From: Sphingobacterium paludis | Lineage (GTDB): Bacteria > Bacteroidota > Bacteroidia > Sphingobacteriales > Sphingobacteriaceae | DNA: 64,000 nt | Direction of reading: 5' to 3' | Assembly: GCF_004364125.1 (NCBI RefSeq) | Contig: NZ_SNZV01000005.1 | Location: 124,001-188,000, forward strand | Shown: piece after piece, positions 24,884 through 34,145 of the stretch | Numbering within the stretch: position 1 is the stretch's first letter | Layout: the number at the start of each line of letters is the position of its first letter | Notes under the pieces: generated by a model | What the model was told of the DNA's origin: nothing | Database searches by the model: none | The model's input: the letters and a program-made list of their open reading frames with translations, nothing else | Made by a program: the position numbers and the translations under genes

Positions 24884-25768
24884 TTACTGATCAAGATCAT
24901 ACTCCCGCTTAAACTGGAGTACTTCTTTCAAAATTTCATTCTCCAGCTGCCGGTGCAATTTATTGCTGCTGCTGGTGGCATGCATTTCCATTTTATACTT
25001 CACGTAATCCTTCCCAATTTCTACCACTTTTAAATGCAGATCATCGTCGCCCGTCAAATACGGATGATTAATCAGTGTTTTCTGAATGCGCGCTTCCAGC
25101 TGATCTATCTCCACAGCAGTTTGGAGCGGAAGCTCAAAGCGAACGTAGAAAAGGCTTGAGCGGTGCGCAGAAAAATTAACCATGGGCGACGTAAACACCA
25201 AATTGTTGGGAACCATCACGATATCATCCTCTTCATCTTGTATCAAGAGACTGGAAAAGGTAATATCCACGATCCTACCCTTATACTCACCTATTTTGAC
25301 CCGATCGCCTACGGATAGCTGATCATTAAACATAATGAAAAGACCGGATAGCATATTGGTGATGTATTCGCGGAAGGTCACGGCAATAGCCATAGCGACG
25401 ATGGTCAAACTTGTCACAAATTCCCGCGGGTCTATCCCCAGTGCTAGCATGATGGCAATGATTGCTGTCGTGGTATTCAAAACCGCCGTCAATCGATTTA
25501 TTCCCAACACAAAGTTTCCCCGAACGCTCCTATGTTCGTGTCTTTTCGTGTACAGCGTAATCATGATATACCGACCTATGGAGTATAATATGCTGGCCGT
25601 TAAAAATAAGTTCAGCGCACTAGACGCATTGCTGATCAGCCGATGGGCTTTATAATACTCTTCGAAATACCAAAATGAGGTAGACAACATGATCCATAAC
25701 ACAAGTTTACCCAGAAACTTGAATACGGTGGTACGGTTGCGTTCTTCTGCCATTGTCATATAATCCAA
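24884..25768 (-). CDS. MscS-family mechanosensitive ion channel
   Basis: A 294-aa inner-membrane channel. Four hydrophobic helices occupy about residues 18-145. The last one (TSLTIVAMAIAVTFREYITNMLSGL) is the pore helix, followed by the beta domain GDRVKIGEYKGRIVDI and VMVPNNLVF, then the cytoplasmic alpha-beta tail. It would release osmolytes on hypoosmotic shock. Met at 25756 could be an alternative start. Confidence 0.9.
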   Translation of the reverse strand: MDYMTMAEERNRTTVFKFLGKLVLWIMLSTSFWYFEEYYKAHRLISNASSALNLFLTASILYSIGRYIMITLYTKRHEHRSVRGNFVLGINRLTAVLNTTTAIIAIMLALGIDPREFVTSLTIVAMAIAVTFREYITNMLSGLFIMFNDQLSVGDRVKIGEYKGRIVDITFSSLLIQDEEDDIVMVPNNLVFTSPMVNFSAHRSSLFYVRFELPLQTAVEIDQLEARIQKTLINHPYLTGDDDLHLKVVEIGKDYVKYKMEMHATSSSNKLHRQLENEILKEVLQFKREYDLDQ

Positions 25769-26014
25769 CGAAAATATTAATTTTCCTTGGCTGTCGCAAT
25801 CCCTTCAACAATTATATTGCCCCAAACCAAGCAGCAGGTCTAGTAGTCCAGCACCGGAGAAAAGATAGCGTCTTCTCAAAAAAGAATGCAAACTAAATGT
25901 ACAGGACAAGCGTTTGATTATAAACCGGATAGCAAACTAATCGGAAGACGCCATTTTATAATATGTAAAAATAAATTAACTTAGCAAGCTGAAATGTGCT
26001 AGATACATACAATT

Positions 26015-26968
26015 ATGCAAACAACATTTGATTTTGAAAAGCCTATTGCAGATTTGCAAACCCAAATAGAAAAGGTCTTACAGGTCCAAGAAAAGACGAA
26101 AGTGGATATGAGTGCAACCATCAATGAGCTTGAAACGAAATTGGAACAAACCAAGAAGGATATCTATTCCAATATGAGCGGATGGCAAAAAGTGCAGATG
26201 TCCAGACATCCTGATCGTCCACAAACATCCGATTACATTGAGATGCTGTGCGAAGAGTTCATTGAACTCCACGGCGATAGAACGGTAAAGGATGATAAAG
26301 CTATCATTGGGGGTATTGCTTCTATCGATGGTCAAGCTGTTATGGTCATTGGTCATCAGAAAGGTAAAAATACCAAAGAGCGGCAGTATCGAAACTTTGG
26401 TATGGCCAATCCGGAAGGCTACCGTAAGGCGCTAAGGCTGATGAAAATGGCAGAGAAGTTTAACAGACCTATCGTCACTTTTATTGACACGATGGGTGCT
26501 TATCCGGGATTGGAAGCAGAAGAGCGTGGCCAAGGGGAAGCTATCGCGCGCAATTTGCTGGAAATGTCGGTTTTGACCGTACCTGTGATTTGCGTGGTAA
26601 TCGGTGAAGGTGCTTCAGGTGGTGCTTTGGGTATTGGTGTAGGCGATCGAGTCTATATGTTGCAAAACACGTGGTATTCTGTTATTTCTCCGGAGTCTTG
26701 TTCCTCCATTCTATACCGGAGCTGGGATCAAAAAGAAAAGGCTGCCGACTCCCTGAAACTGACAGCGGAAGATATGCTTAAAAATGGGCTTATTGATGGG
26801 ATTATCGAAGAACCTGTTGGTGGAGCGAATCAGGATCCCGCAGCGACAGCCCATTCCTTAAAGACAAAAATACTTGCTGATATTCAAGAATTGAAGCTTA
26901 AAGATGCAGAGACCTTGGTTAACGATCGTATTGCTAAATTCAGCAATATGGGTGTTGTGGTTGAATAG
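26015..26968 (+). CDS. accA: Acetyl-CoA carboxylase carboxyltransferase subunit alpha
   Basis: A 317-aa subunit that, with AccD, transfers CO2 from carboxybiotin to acetyl-CoA in fatty acid synthesis. It begins with a helical segment and continues with the crotonase-like domain: [25 protein letters not shown], and the oxyanion region [17 protein letters not shown]. The length matches the family. It is a single-gene unit ending at a strong terminator. Confidence 0.95.
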   Translation: MQTTFDFEKPIADLQTQIEKVLQVQEKTKVDMSATINELETKLEQTKKDIYSNMSGWQKVQMSRHPDRPQTSDYIEMLCEEFIELHGDRTVKDDKAIIGGIASIDGQAVMVIGHQKGKNTKERQYRNFGMANPEGYRKALRLMKMAEKFNRPIVTFIDTMGAYPGLEAEERGQGEAIARNLLEMSVLTVPVICVVIGEGASGGALGIGVGDRVYMLQNTWYSVISPESCSSILYRSWDQKEKAADSLKLTAEDMLKNGLIDGIIEEPVGGANQDPAATAHSLKTKILADIQELKLKDAETLVNDRIAKFSNMGVVVE

Positions 26969-26984
26969 CATCTGGATCTTTTAA

Positions 26985-27022
26985 AAACAAGAAACGCCTG
27001 CTTTTGCAGGCGTTTCTTGTTT
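26985..27022. terminator. Strong bidirectional terminator
   Basis: A perfect 17-bp stem (AAACAAGAAACGCCTGC with its complement) closed by a TTTT loop lies between convergent accA and the deacetylase gene. Confidence 0.93.
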
Positions 27023-27042
27023 ACGTGACTTACTTGTTTGCA

Positions 27043-28017
27043 TCAGTACCGGAATGGATAGTCCTGCATAAACTCGAATTGGTAGTCGGTATGCCTCTGA
27101 ATGGTATCAATCAGTGAGGATAGCAATTGCTGTCCTTTCTTATTTTGAAACATGTCATCATGCATGAGGAGCACCACGTTATTCGGTTCCATGGAAGATT
27201 TATTGTTCATGTAATTTCGAATGCGCGTATAGATTTCATGAACCGACTGTATCGGTTTGCCGGTAAGCCCATGTATCTTCCACTCGACATCCCATCCGAA
27301 GATTTTATAGCCATTGGTATACAAAAGATCGGCCGTACTAGCACCACTCTGCAGATCGATACGACGCACGTCGTCGTAGATCCAAATGTTACGTCCTGGC
27401 AAGCGGATGATCTTATGTTGAAGCTTTAAATCCGTTTCATTTTTCTCGAAGTCGTTGACTGCCCCAACGGCATTGCTGTAAAAGCTGGTGAATTTGTTAT
27501 TCCCGTGCGTATAACTGTGGTTATAGCATTCCACAAGCGGATTGTCGTAGTAACGTTGATAGTCCCGCTTTAAGCCTTTCGACATAAAAGCATGTTTTCC
27601 AACCAAGAAGGTGTTGATCTTTATTTTTCTGGCTTTGGCGATAGAATCGATGGCCTTACTCCCTCGTAGAGGCCCATCATCAAAAGTAAAATAAAGATGT
27701 TTAGGCAATTTGTCCAAAGCCAACCTTACCGAATCTCGTATGCGGCGACGTTCTATGCGCAGCGCCTTGGCCAAAGAATCTTTACTGATTGGATGCAGGG
27801 TATCGATATTGAGGTGAACGGGTGCTTTCCAGCGTTTCGTCAATTTACCTGTACATAAAGGAACGGTGTCTGTTTTCGATACGCTCACGCCTCCTAATAC
27901 CAGCGAATCTTGTGACGCGTTAGCCGCTTTGCTATCCATTCCACCATGACATGATGTTAGACACATCAAATAAAACAATCCCCCAAAAGTAAAGAGGCAA
28001 TTCATACCTTTTCCCAT
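27043..28017 (-). CDS. Polysaccharide deacetylase family lipoprotein (NodB-like)
   Basis: A 324-aa protein. A signal region ends in CLTSC, a lipoprotein box. The NodB domain has YFTFDDGPL with the metal-binding Asp pair, NHSYTHGNN (H-S-x2-T-H metal motif), and LLMHDD near the end. It would remove acetyl groups from an extracellular or peptidoglycan sugar chain at the envelope. The long linker before the domain is Ser/Lys/Arg-rich. The frame extends upstream to 28047, but 28017 or 28005 fits the signal peptide better. Confidence 0.85.
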   Translation of the reverse strand: MGKGMNCLFTFGGLFYLMCLTSCHGGMDSKAANASQDSLVLGGVSVSKTDTVPLCTGKLTKRWKAPVHLNIDTLHPISKDSLAKALRIERRRIRDSVRLALDKLPKHLYFTFDDGPLRGSKAIDSIAKARKIKINTFLVGKHAFMSKGLKRDYQRYYDNPLVECYNHSYTHGNNKFTSFYSNAVGAVNDFEKNETDLKLQHKIIRLPGRNIWIYDDVRRIDLQSGASTADLLYTNGYKIFGWDVEWKIHGLTGKPIQSVHEIYTRIRNYMNNKSSMEPNNVVLLMHDDMFQNKKGQQLLSSLIDTIQRHTDYQFEFMQDYPFRY

Positions 28018-28214
28018 ACTAATCTTATCTTCCGAATTTTGTTGCAAATTTAGATCATTGCAGTGGCAAACGCAAAATTATTAACTGGTAAAAATGGGTT
28101 TGTAGATAAATGTTAGTAAAAGCGGCGTTCTCTGTGGTCGATGGCGTCAGCACATATACCGGAGTCAATGTGCGCGCTGCCATCGTGCACATCAACTCCG
28201 GCTTGAAACTTATC

Positions 28215-28673
28215 TTATCTGCGGCGACCTCTTCCTCGGTCGTGATCGTGTTTCTTTCCCTTACGATGATGCTTCTTATCGTAGCGATCATGTGTTCGGC
28301 GATCACCAAGGTAGCGCTGTGAATGATTATTTGCGTAGCGGTGGTATCTATTGTGAACGTCTCTGTGGTTTCTCCAAGGCTGAGCATGATTTAGTACCAC
28401 TTTATACGTCCGGTTCATGTTTACATGCCTGTAGCGTTTCGGCAAGGAGCGCACATTGACCCAGCGGTTACCTTGTGGGTAGATGTACCGCCTGCTGGAC
28501 ACATCATAATAAACACCAATTTCAGGTAAGTAATAATACCGAACGTAGTCGTAACCAGCCGGACCCCAGCTTGGCTGTGACCCTATATTAATGTTTACGT
28601 TTACCTGCGCATTTGCTGGTTTAACAAAGACAAACAAGCTAACGATTGCTGCTACATAAATAAACTTTTTCAT
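28215..28673 (-). CDS. Secreted basic protein with His/Arg-rich tail, function unknown
   Basis: A 152-aa protein with a clear Sec signal ending ANAQ. The mature part starts with VNVNINIG, has a YYYLPEIGVYYDVSSRRYIYPQG segment broken by aromatic residues, and ends with a long tail rich in His, Arg, Lys and Asp (for example HHRKGKKHDHDRGRGRR). The tail could bind metal or polyanions (inference). It has one of the few strong ribosome sites of the window (AGAAAGGAGCC before the ATG). Confidence 0.72.
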   Translation of the reverse strand: MKKFIYVAAIVSLFVFVKPANAQVNVNINIGSQPSWGPAGYDYVRYYYLPEIGVYYDVSSRRYIYPQGNRWVNVRSLPKRYRHVNMNRTYKVVLNHAQPWRNHRDVHNRYHRYANNHSQRYLGDRRTHDRYDKKHHRKGKKHDHDRGRGRRR

Positions 28674-28769
28674 AGGCTCCTTTCTATTTATTTTACAAAT
28701 TATTTAATACTATGACAGCATAGCAAATAGAAAGGATTAACCGCTCACCCATTAAATAGTGAAAAATTT

Positions 28770-29462
28770 CTAAAACGCGAATCCAACTTTTACGCCGACT
28801 TCATATAAATTTAAGTCTCTTTGCGATGATGAAAAAGATGTACCATCTTGAATGGCAGAGTTTAACGTAGATTTACGGTATTCGAAATACGGTCCAGTCA
28901 TGATGTCGAACCTGGAGCCTACGCGAATACTGACACCTGCTTGGGCTCCGGCTAAGATACCGGAAGATAGGTGCGAACGTTCCTCAACAGCGTAGAACGA
29001 GCTTGCTGTCCCCGAAAACCGTGTTGACGTGTGCGAGGATTCATGACTACCTACCCGAAAGTTGTAACCCAGCGAAGCAGACAGAAACGGACTGACACGT
29101 TTATCTATAAACCGGAAGGACGCATGTGCGTAAAGAGGAATGGAGATGTAATTTCGTAGAAAATCGATATCATCATCGTCGCCCCAATAATCCCAGTCTG
29201 CATCAACCTCAATAACGTGTCTTACCCCCGTACCGGCACCGATGGCTACTTTGGGAGTCAAATGAAACAATCCAATGTAATTAAACTGCAGTCCGACGTA
29301 GTCGATCTGACGATCGCCGTATGCGGCAACTTGGCTTTCAGCTTGTCCATTGGTATAGGACGCGCCGAAATTGAAATTGTTGGAAAAATAGGGTCTAAAA
29401 TCTTGAGCAGTTGCTGCTTGTAAAAATAGACAGCTAAAAAACAGAAGTAATAGTTTTTTCAT
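28770..29462 (-). CDS. Outer membrane beta-barrel protein
   Basis: A 230-aa protein with a Sec signal ending AATAQ, followed by alternating aromatic/polar strands (FNFGASYTNGQAES, VGLQFNYIGLFHLTP, SPFLSASLGYNFRVGS) and the final strand VGVKVGFAF, ending in Phe as outer membrane barrels do. It probably forms an 8-strand barrel of the OmpX/PorT-like kind. No partner gene points to a function. Confidence 0.8.
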   Translation of the reverse strand: MKKLLLLFFSCLFLQAATAQDFRPYFSNNFNFGASYTNGQAESQVAAYGDRQIDYVGLQFNYIGLFHLTPKVAIGAGTGVRHVIEVDADWDYWGDDDDIDFLRNYISIPLYAHASFRFIDKRVSPFLSASLGYNFRVGSHESSHTSTRFSGTASSFYAVEERSHLSSGILAGAQAGVSIRVGSRFDIMTGPYFEYRKSTLNSAIQDGTSFSSSQRDLNLYEVGVKVGFAF

Positions 29463-29586
29463 ACATTATTATTTTAATTCTCGGTAAAAATACAAATAAT
29501 TCAAATAGCTTGGAACATCCTAATCAAATAAAGCGCGTTATTCAAGTTAGCCATTTTTACGGCCGTCAACATTCCACTATTTTACC

Positions 29587-29594
29587 TATCTTTG
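29587..29594 (+). promoter_or_regulatory. Predicted -7 element for ychF
   Basis: TATCTTTG matches TAnnTTTG, 24 nt before the ychF start codon. Confidence 0.6.
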
Positions 29595-29618
29595 GGCGAT
29601 TAAAAAATTGCAATTTTC

Positions 29619-30719
29619 ATGGCTTTACAATGTGGTATAGTAGGTTTACCGAACGTAGGTAAATCAACATTATTTAATTGTCTGTCAAACGCGAAGGCGC
29701 AGGCAGCGAATTTCCCTTTTTGTACAATAGAACCCAATGTCGGTGTGATCACCGTTCCTGACGAGCGAATTAACAAGCTGGCTGAACTGGTAAATCCGCA
29801 GCGCATTGTTCCCAATACGATTGAAATTGTTGATATAGCCGGTCTGGTAAAGGGCGCATCAAAAGGCGAAGGTTTAGGAAACCAGTTTTTGGGTAATATC
29901 CGCACCACGAATGCTATTATCCACGTGCTTCGTTGTTTTGATGACGGAAATGTTATCCACGTAGATGGTTCTGTAGATCCTATCCGCGATAAAGAAATTA
30001 TTGATACCGAGCTTCAGTTGAAAGACTTGGATACCGTGGTGAAACGGATACAGAAAGTCGAAAAGATGGCGAAAACTGGTGGTGATAAAGACGCGAAAAA
30101 GACTTTCGAAATTCTTTCTGTTGTCAAAGCTCATTTGGAATCGGGACGTTCGGCACGAACAGCAGCCATATCGGAGGAAGATTTTGATTATATCGAAGAC
30201 CTTGCTCTATTGACTGTAAAGCCTGTATTGTACGTATGTAACGTAGATGAAGCCTCTGTAAATACAGGTAATGCCTATGTAGAACGCGTAAAGGACGCGG
30301 TTAAAGATGAAAATGCACAAGTGTTAATCATCTCGGCGCAGATTGAATCGGAAATAGCGCAGCTCGAATCTTATGAAGAGCGCAAGATGTTTTTAGAAGA
30401 TCTTGGCTTGGAAGAATCTGGCGTGCATAAATTGATTCGCGCAGCCTATTCGCTGTTGAAGCTGTCTACCTATTTCACGGCTGGTGTGCAGGAAGTGCGT
30501 GCCTGGACAATCGAGAATGGATTTACTGCACCGCAGGCGGCGGGCGTTATCCACACGGATTTCGAAAAAGGATTTATTCGTGCTGAGGTGATTAAATATG
30601 CAGACTATGTACAATATGGGTCGGAGGCTGCGGTGAAAGAAGCGGGCAAGCTATCCGTGGAAGGTAAAACCTATATCGTAGAGGACGGTGATATTATGCA
30701 TTTTCGTTTTAACGTATAA
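29619..30719 (+). CDS. ychF: Redox-regulated ATPase YchF (Obg/OLA1 family)
   Basis: A 366-aa P-loop protein associated with ribosomes. G1 is GLPNVGKST (residues 9-17), G3 is DIAGLVKGASKGEG, and the position of G4 reads NVDE instead of NKxD, which is why this family prefers ATP to GTP. The C-terminal TGS domain includes VRAWTIENGFTAPQAAGVIHTDFEKGFIRAEV. The length matches E. coli YchF (363 aa). Confidence 0.96.
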   Translation: MALQCGIVGLPNVGKSTLFNCLSNAKAQAANFPFCTIEPNVGVITVPDERINKLAELVNPQRIVPNTIEIVDIAGLVKGASKGEGLGNQFLGNIRTTNAIIHVLRCFDDGNVIHVDGSVDPIRDKEIIDTELQLKDLDTVVKRIQKVEKMAKTGGDKDAKKTFEILSVVKAHLESGRSARTAAISEEDFDYIEDLALLTVKPVLYVCNVDEASVNTGNAYVERVKDAVKDENAQVLIISAQIESEIAQLESYEERKMFLEDLGLEESGVHKLIRAAYSLLKLSTYFTAGVQEVRAWTIENGFTAPQAAGVIHTDFEKGFIRAEVIKYADYVQYGSEAAVKEAGKLSVEGKTYIVEDGDIMHFRFNV

Positions 30720-30751
30720 CGCCACGAAACGATCCAATGATCACGATATAG

Positions 30752-30785
30752 ACTCCTGCAACATATGTTGCAGGAGTTTTTTTTT
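30752..30785 (+). terminator. Rho-independent terminator of ychF
   Basis: A perfect 11-bp stem ACTCCTGCAAC / GTTGCAGGAGT with loop ATAT and eight T residues. Confidence 0.95.
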
Positions 30786-30834
30786 AATCGCAGCTATACG
30801 TTGCTCATGTATGTATCATTCCGTATATTCGATT

Positions 30835-31731
30835 ATGAAATTTGGTCAAGTAGAACATCCCGAAGAGATCGATTTTACTCTTCCCCCCACCCCTGCTGAA
30901 ACATTGGATTTGCTAAAAAGCAACAAAGAAAAGGCGGAGCTGGAAGTATATGTAGGCTGTGCAAAATGGAACAAAGCTGATCTAAAAGGCTTCTATCCTC
31001 GTGGCACAAAAGACGAATTAAGCTACTACGCGCAGCAATTCAATGCGATTGAGCTTAATGCCACCTTCTATAATTCGCCAAGCAAAGAGCAGGTGGCCAC
31101 TTGGCGAGACAAAACCGCCAAAGGTTTCAAATTTTTTCCAAAAATTCCGCAATCGATAAGTCACTATGGCCGGCTGCTTCATACCGATGAAAAAGTGAAA
31201 GCCTTCGTAGACGCTACCGTGAATTTTGAGGATAGACTGGGCATGGCATTTTTGCAGATGCATGATAATTACAAACCCAAAGACTTCGAACGCTTGAAAG
31301 GATTTTTAGAGAATTTCCCAAAGGGTTATCCCTTAGCGCTAGAAGTGCGCAATACATCCTGGTTTACAGAGAAAAACGTATTTGATGATCTCGTTACGTT
31401 ATTGGAAAAGACAGATACGACCAACGTTATTGTAGACACAGCAGGAAGACGCGATCTTTTGCATATGCGCCTAACGACCTCGGATGCTTTTGTTCGCTAC
31501 GTGGGCGCTAATCATCCAACGGATTACGACCGGCTTACCGACTGGGTGAAACGCATCAAAGAATGGAAAAAAGCAGGTTTACGTCGTCTTTTCTTTTTCG
31601 TTCACCAGAATGTGGAGGTTGCATCTCCCCTCCTCGCGGCCCACTTCATTACCGAGCTGAACAAAGCAATCGGCACAAATCTGACCATCCCAAATAAAGA
31701 TGGTGGTCAAAGCCAAGGGAAACTGTTTTAA
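30835..31731 (+). CDS. DUF72 (YecE-like) family protein
   Basis: A 298-aa protein with the DUF72 barrel: VYVGCAKWNKADLKGFYP, FNAIELNATFYNSPS, FKFFPKIPQSISH, PLALEVRNTSWF, RRLFFFVHQNVE. The biochemical role of the family is unknown. The frame extends upstream to 30688 through the ychF terminator, which is implausible, so I chose ATG 30835. TATATTCG, near the -7 consensus, lies only three bases before this ATG, so the mRNA may be leaderless. Confidence 0.87.
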   Translation: MKFGQVEHPEEIDFTLPPTPAETLDLLKSNKEKAELEVYVGCAKWNKADLKGFYPRGTKDELSYYAQQFNAIELNATFYNSPSKEQVATWRDKTAKGFKFFPKIPQSISHYGRLLHTDEKVKAFVDATVNFEDRLGMAFLQMHDNYKPKDFERLKGFLENFPKGYPLALEVRNTSWFTEKNVFDDLVTLLEKTDTTNVIVDTAGRRDLLHMRLTTSDAFVRYVGANHPTDYDRLTDWVKRIKEWKKAGLRRLFFFVHQNVEVASPLLAAHFITELNKAIGTNLTIPNKDGGQSQGKLF

Positions 31732-31732
31732 G

Positions 31733-32728
31733 TTAATCTTCGTCTGAAAGATGGCGTTTGTCCAGCCTGTGGAACGTATCTAAGTCTTCCGCAGCGCCGC
31801 GCGCATCCCCTAGCTGTTCCCTCACGTTAGATCTATACAGATAGAGTTCCGAATATGTAGGGTTTAGCACAATCGCTTCGCCATAATCAGCCAGTGCAGA
31901 TTCCCAATTTTCCATCTTTTCAAACAAATCGGCCCGCAGGGCATAAACATAAAAATCCTCAGGCAGCAGTGCTATCAAGATGTTAAAATCGACTGCTGCC
32001 TTTTCATATTGCTCGCGCTCAACGAAAAAATTTCCCCGCTCCTCATACACTGCGCTGGATTGCGGTGCTAACTCCACCGCCTTATCTAAATCCTGCGTTG
32101 CGTTGTCAAACTCGCGGATAGCGCTAAAGAGCTTGGCACGGTAGAGATAGGCAGAAGCGTTGCCGCGGTCGATTTGCAAGGCTTGGGCAAATGATTCGAA
32201 AGCATTTTCATACCGTAACATATGTACTTGTAAAGCGCCCGCATATACAAGGGTATCTGCAGAAGGCGCTCTGCGAAAGGCCTCGGCGTAGTAGGCTAGT
32301 GCCCGCTCATAATCAAATTGAGGGGTAAACTCAAGGGCGGCTTCGAGCAGCGCTTCCACACTTTCAACCTGATCGGCATCGTGCACGGTGTTTGCTGGTT
32401 TTTCCTGTTGCCACTGCATATAGCTGCAATAGTTTGCATCCAGCGTTTTGACAACTTGGTAATCATAGAATGCTCCTTCATCATCCTCCAGATAGGCGTT
32501 CAAGACCGATCGACAGGCCCTGAAAAAAGGTTGATCCGGATAGCTTTCTATAGCACGAGAGTACAAAACATGCGCCTCTTTCCATTCCCTTTTTGTGAAT
32601 AAATCAAAGCCTTCTTTCGCGATTTTCAAGCATTCATCGGGCTCAGAAATTGGCGTAATAGTGGTATTGGGATAAGGGAGTAGTCCACTTTGTGCAAGTT
32701 GGAAATAACGATTTTTACGTATTTGCAT
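31733..32728 (-). CDS. Tetratricopeptide repeat protein
   Basis: A 331-aa cytoplasmic protein without a signal peptide. At least five TPR units lie in the second half (for example ALAYYAEAFRRAPS, AFESFAQALQIDRGNASAYLYRAKLF, AAVDFNILIALLPEDFYVYALRADLF, ALADYGEAIVLNPTYSELYLYRS). It probably mediates protein interactions. Its 3' end meets the DUF72 gene with a 1-bp gap. Confidence 0.85.
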   Translation of the reverse strand: MQIRKNRYFQLAQSGLLPYPNTTITPISEPDECLKIAKEGFDLFTKREWKEAHVLYSRAIESYPDQPFFRACRSVLNAYLEDDEGAFYDYQVVKTLDANYCSYMQWQQEKPANTVHDADQVESVEALLEAALEFTPQFDYERALAYYAEAFRRAPSADTLVYAGALQVHMLRYENAFESFAQALQIDRGNASAYLYRAKLFSAIREFDNATQDLDKAVELAPQSSAVYEERGNFFVEREQYEKAAVDFNILIALLPEDFYVYALRADLFEKMENWESALADYGEAIVLNPTYSELYLYRSNVREQLGDARGAAEDLDTFHRLDKRHLSDED

Positions 32729-32803
32729 GGCTAAAAGAAAGTTTTCTTACGGTCGCGAATATAGTGAAAATTTGGAAAGCTTATGCCCGAACGAAGCTGG
32801 CCT

Positions 32804-33577
32804 TTATAAGATACGTTTTACAATGCGTAGCTTATGCGTGTATCGACCTTCGGATGGGTTAAAAATGCCTTCACTATCCATGTTATCCGTCCGTACGTAC
32901 GCCGAAGCGTGAAAAATACGATCCGCATCTAACATCAATCCAACATGGGTTATCCGCCCCTCTTCATTGTCGAAAAAAGCTAAGTCACCCGGCTTGATTT
33001 CGGCTACAAAGTCGACTGTTCTACCTTGCTCGGCCTGCTGATAGGCATCGCGGCGTAAGGTAATACCAAATTGGGCGTATATCGCTTGCGTAAGTCCGGA
33101 ACAATCTAAGCCGTACGGCGAACGCCCGCCCCATAGATACGGGCATGCATGGTAAAGATTGACCAGTTTCGGAAGCTCCATAGCGAAGTCGGCGACTGTA
33201 GGGTTACGAAGCCCACCTTGAATATGGTATGGAGCAGGTGACGAATTGGGAAGCGTTAACGATAGCGTATCCCAAATCTTTGTTCCGGGCACCAAACGTA
33301 TGCTGTTCTGGTCAGAAATGGCTTCGGCACCTGAGCAATCTACCACCCGATATGCATCATCATCGAACGATGGTATTTCTCCACCCCATATCCTGTATTG
33401 CCCATGCTGTAGCCACCCTTCATAATCACTCTCCAGCATGCGGATATATGTCCACTCCGATCGCTCCTCCAGTAATTCAAAGATTTCGGCAAACAATACT
33501 TGGTTGACCATTTCGCTACGATGGGAAGGGTCTGATCGCAAAGGCACCACAGAAAGATTACAAATACCTAAAACCAT
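32804..33577 (-). CDS. NlpC/P60 family cysteine peptidase with SH3-like domains
   Basis: A 257-aa peptidoglycan peptidase. Two N-terminal bacterial SH3-like segments (CNLSVVPLRSDPSHRSEM and a second near residue 90) precede the NlpC/P60 domain: GLDCSGLTQ with the catalytic Cys, THVGLML with the His, and IFHAS. It resembles gamma-D-glutamyl-diamino acid endopeptidases. No signal peptide is seen, so it may act on recycled muropeptides in the cytoplasm. Met at 33601 is upstream, but the start at 33577 fits the family. Confidence 0.88.
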   Translation of the reverse strand: MVLGICNLSVVPLRSDPSHRSEMVNQVLFAEIFELLEERSEWTYIRMLESDYEGWLQHGQYRIWGGEIPSFDDDAYRVVDCSGAEAISDQNSIRLVPGTKIWDTLSLTLPNSSPAPYHIQGGLRNPTVADFAMELPKLVNLYHACPYLWGGRSPYGLDCSGLTQAIYAQFGITLRRDAYQQAEQGRTVDFVAEIKPGDLAFFDNEEGRITHVGLMLDADRIFHASAYVRTDNMDSEGIFNPSEGRYTHKLRIVKRIL

Positions 33578-33660
33578 CTTTTCTTTTTTTACTAAAAACA
33601 AATAATATGACGCAGATGTTATCTACGTATACGAATATAACTTTTTTATACCGCACGCAC

Positions 33661-34128
33661 ATGAGCAACCATAGATTTAATCGCATTCTTTTAGCAGTGG
33701 ACGATACACCTTGCACGCTAAAAGCCATCGAACACGCCAAGGAACTGGTTCGCGAATTTAATTCGTCTATTGCCTTGGTTACGGTCGTACCGCCAACCTC
33801 GCCGGCAGCTTATGGAGCAGACCCGTTGTTGGGGCAGCAACCCATTATTGTTCCTGAAGTGTCGGAAATTCAGCAAGATTCCGCCCAGCGCTATCTGGAG
33901 AGCTTAGGCAACGCCTTTGAAGGGGCACACGAAGTGTTTCTTTTTAATAAGGTCGGAAACGTGCGTGATGAGATATTGAACACCGCTAGTGAGTGGACAG
34001 CAGATCTCATCATCATGGGTTCTAATGGAAAGACTGGGTTCGAACATTTTATATCAGGTAGCGTTTCGGAGTCAGTCATCCGCAAAGCAAACTGCCCCGT
34101 GTTGGTTATTCCAAGCAAAGAAGAATAA
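33661..34128 (+). CDS. Universal stress protein (UspA family)
   Basis: A 155-aa single-domain protein. It opens with RILLAVDDTPCTLKAIEHA and ends with DLIIMGSNGKTGFEHFISGSVSESVIRKANCPVLVIP, containing the G-x2-G-x9-G-S ATP-binding pattern. It is a stress-linked nucleotide-binding protein. The frame extends to 33607, but the ATG at 33661 starts in register with the family. Confidence 0.9.
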   Translation: MSNHRFNRILLAVDDTPCTLKAIEHAKELVREFNSSIALVTVVPPTSPAAYGADPLLGQQPIIVPEVSEIQQDSAQRYLESLGNAFEGAHEVFLFNKVGNVRDEILNTASEWTADLIIMGSNGKTGFEHFISGSVSESVIRKANCPVLVIPSKEE

Positions 34129-34145
34129 CGACCTGCGAAGACCCA

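Noticed and set aside
30688..30834. Upstream extension of the DUF72 protein
   Set aside because: The extra 49 residues span the ychF terminator and do not match the family, so the start is at 30835.
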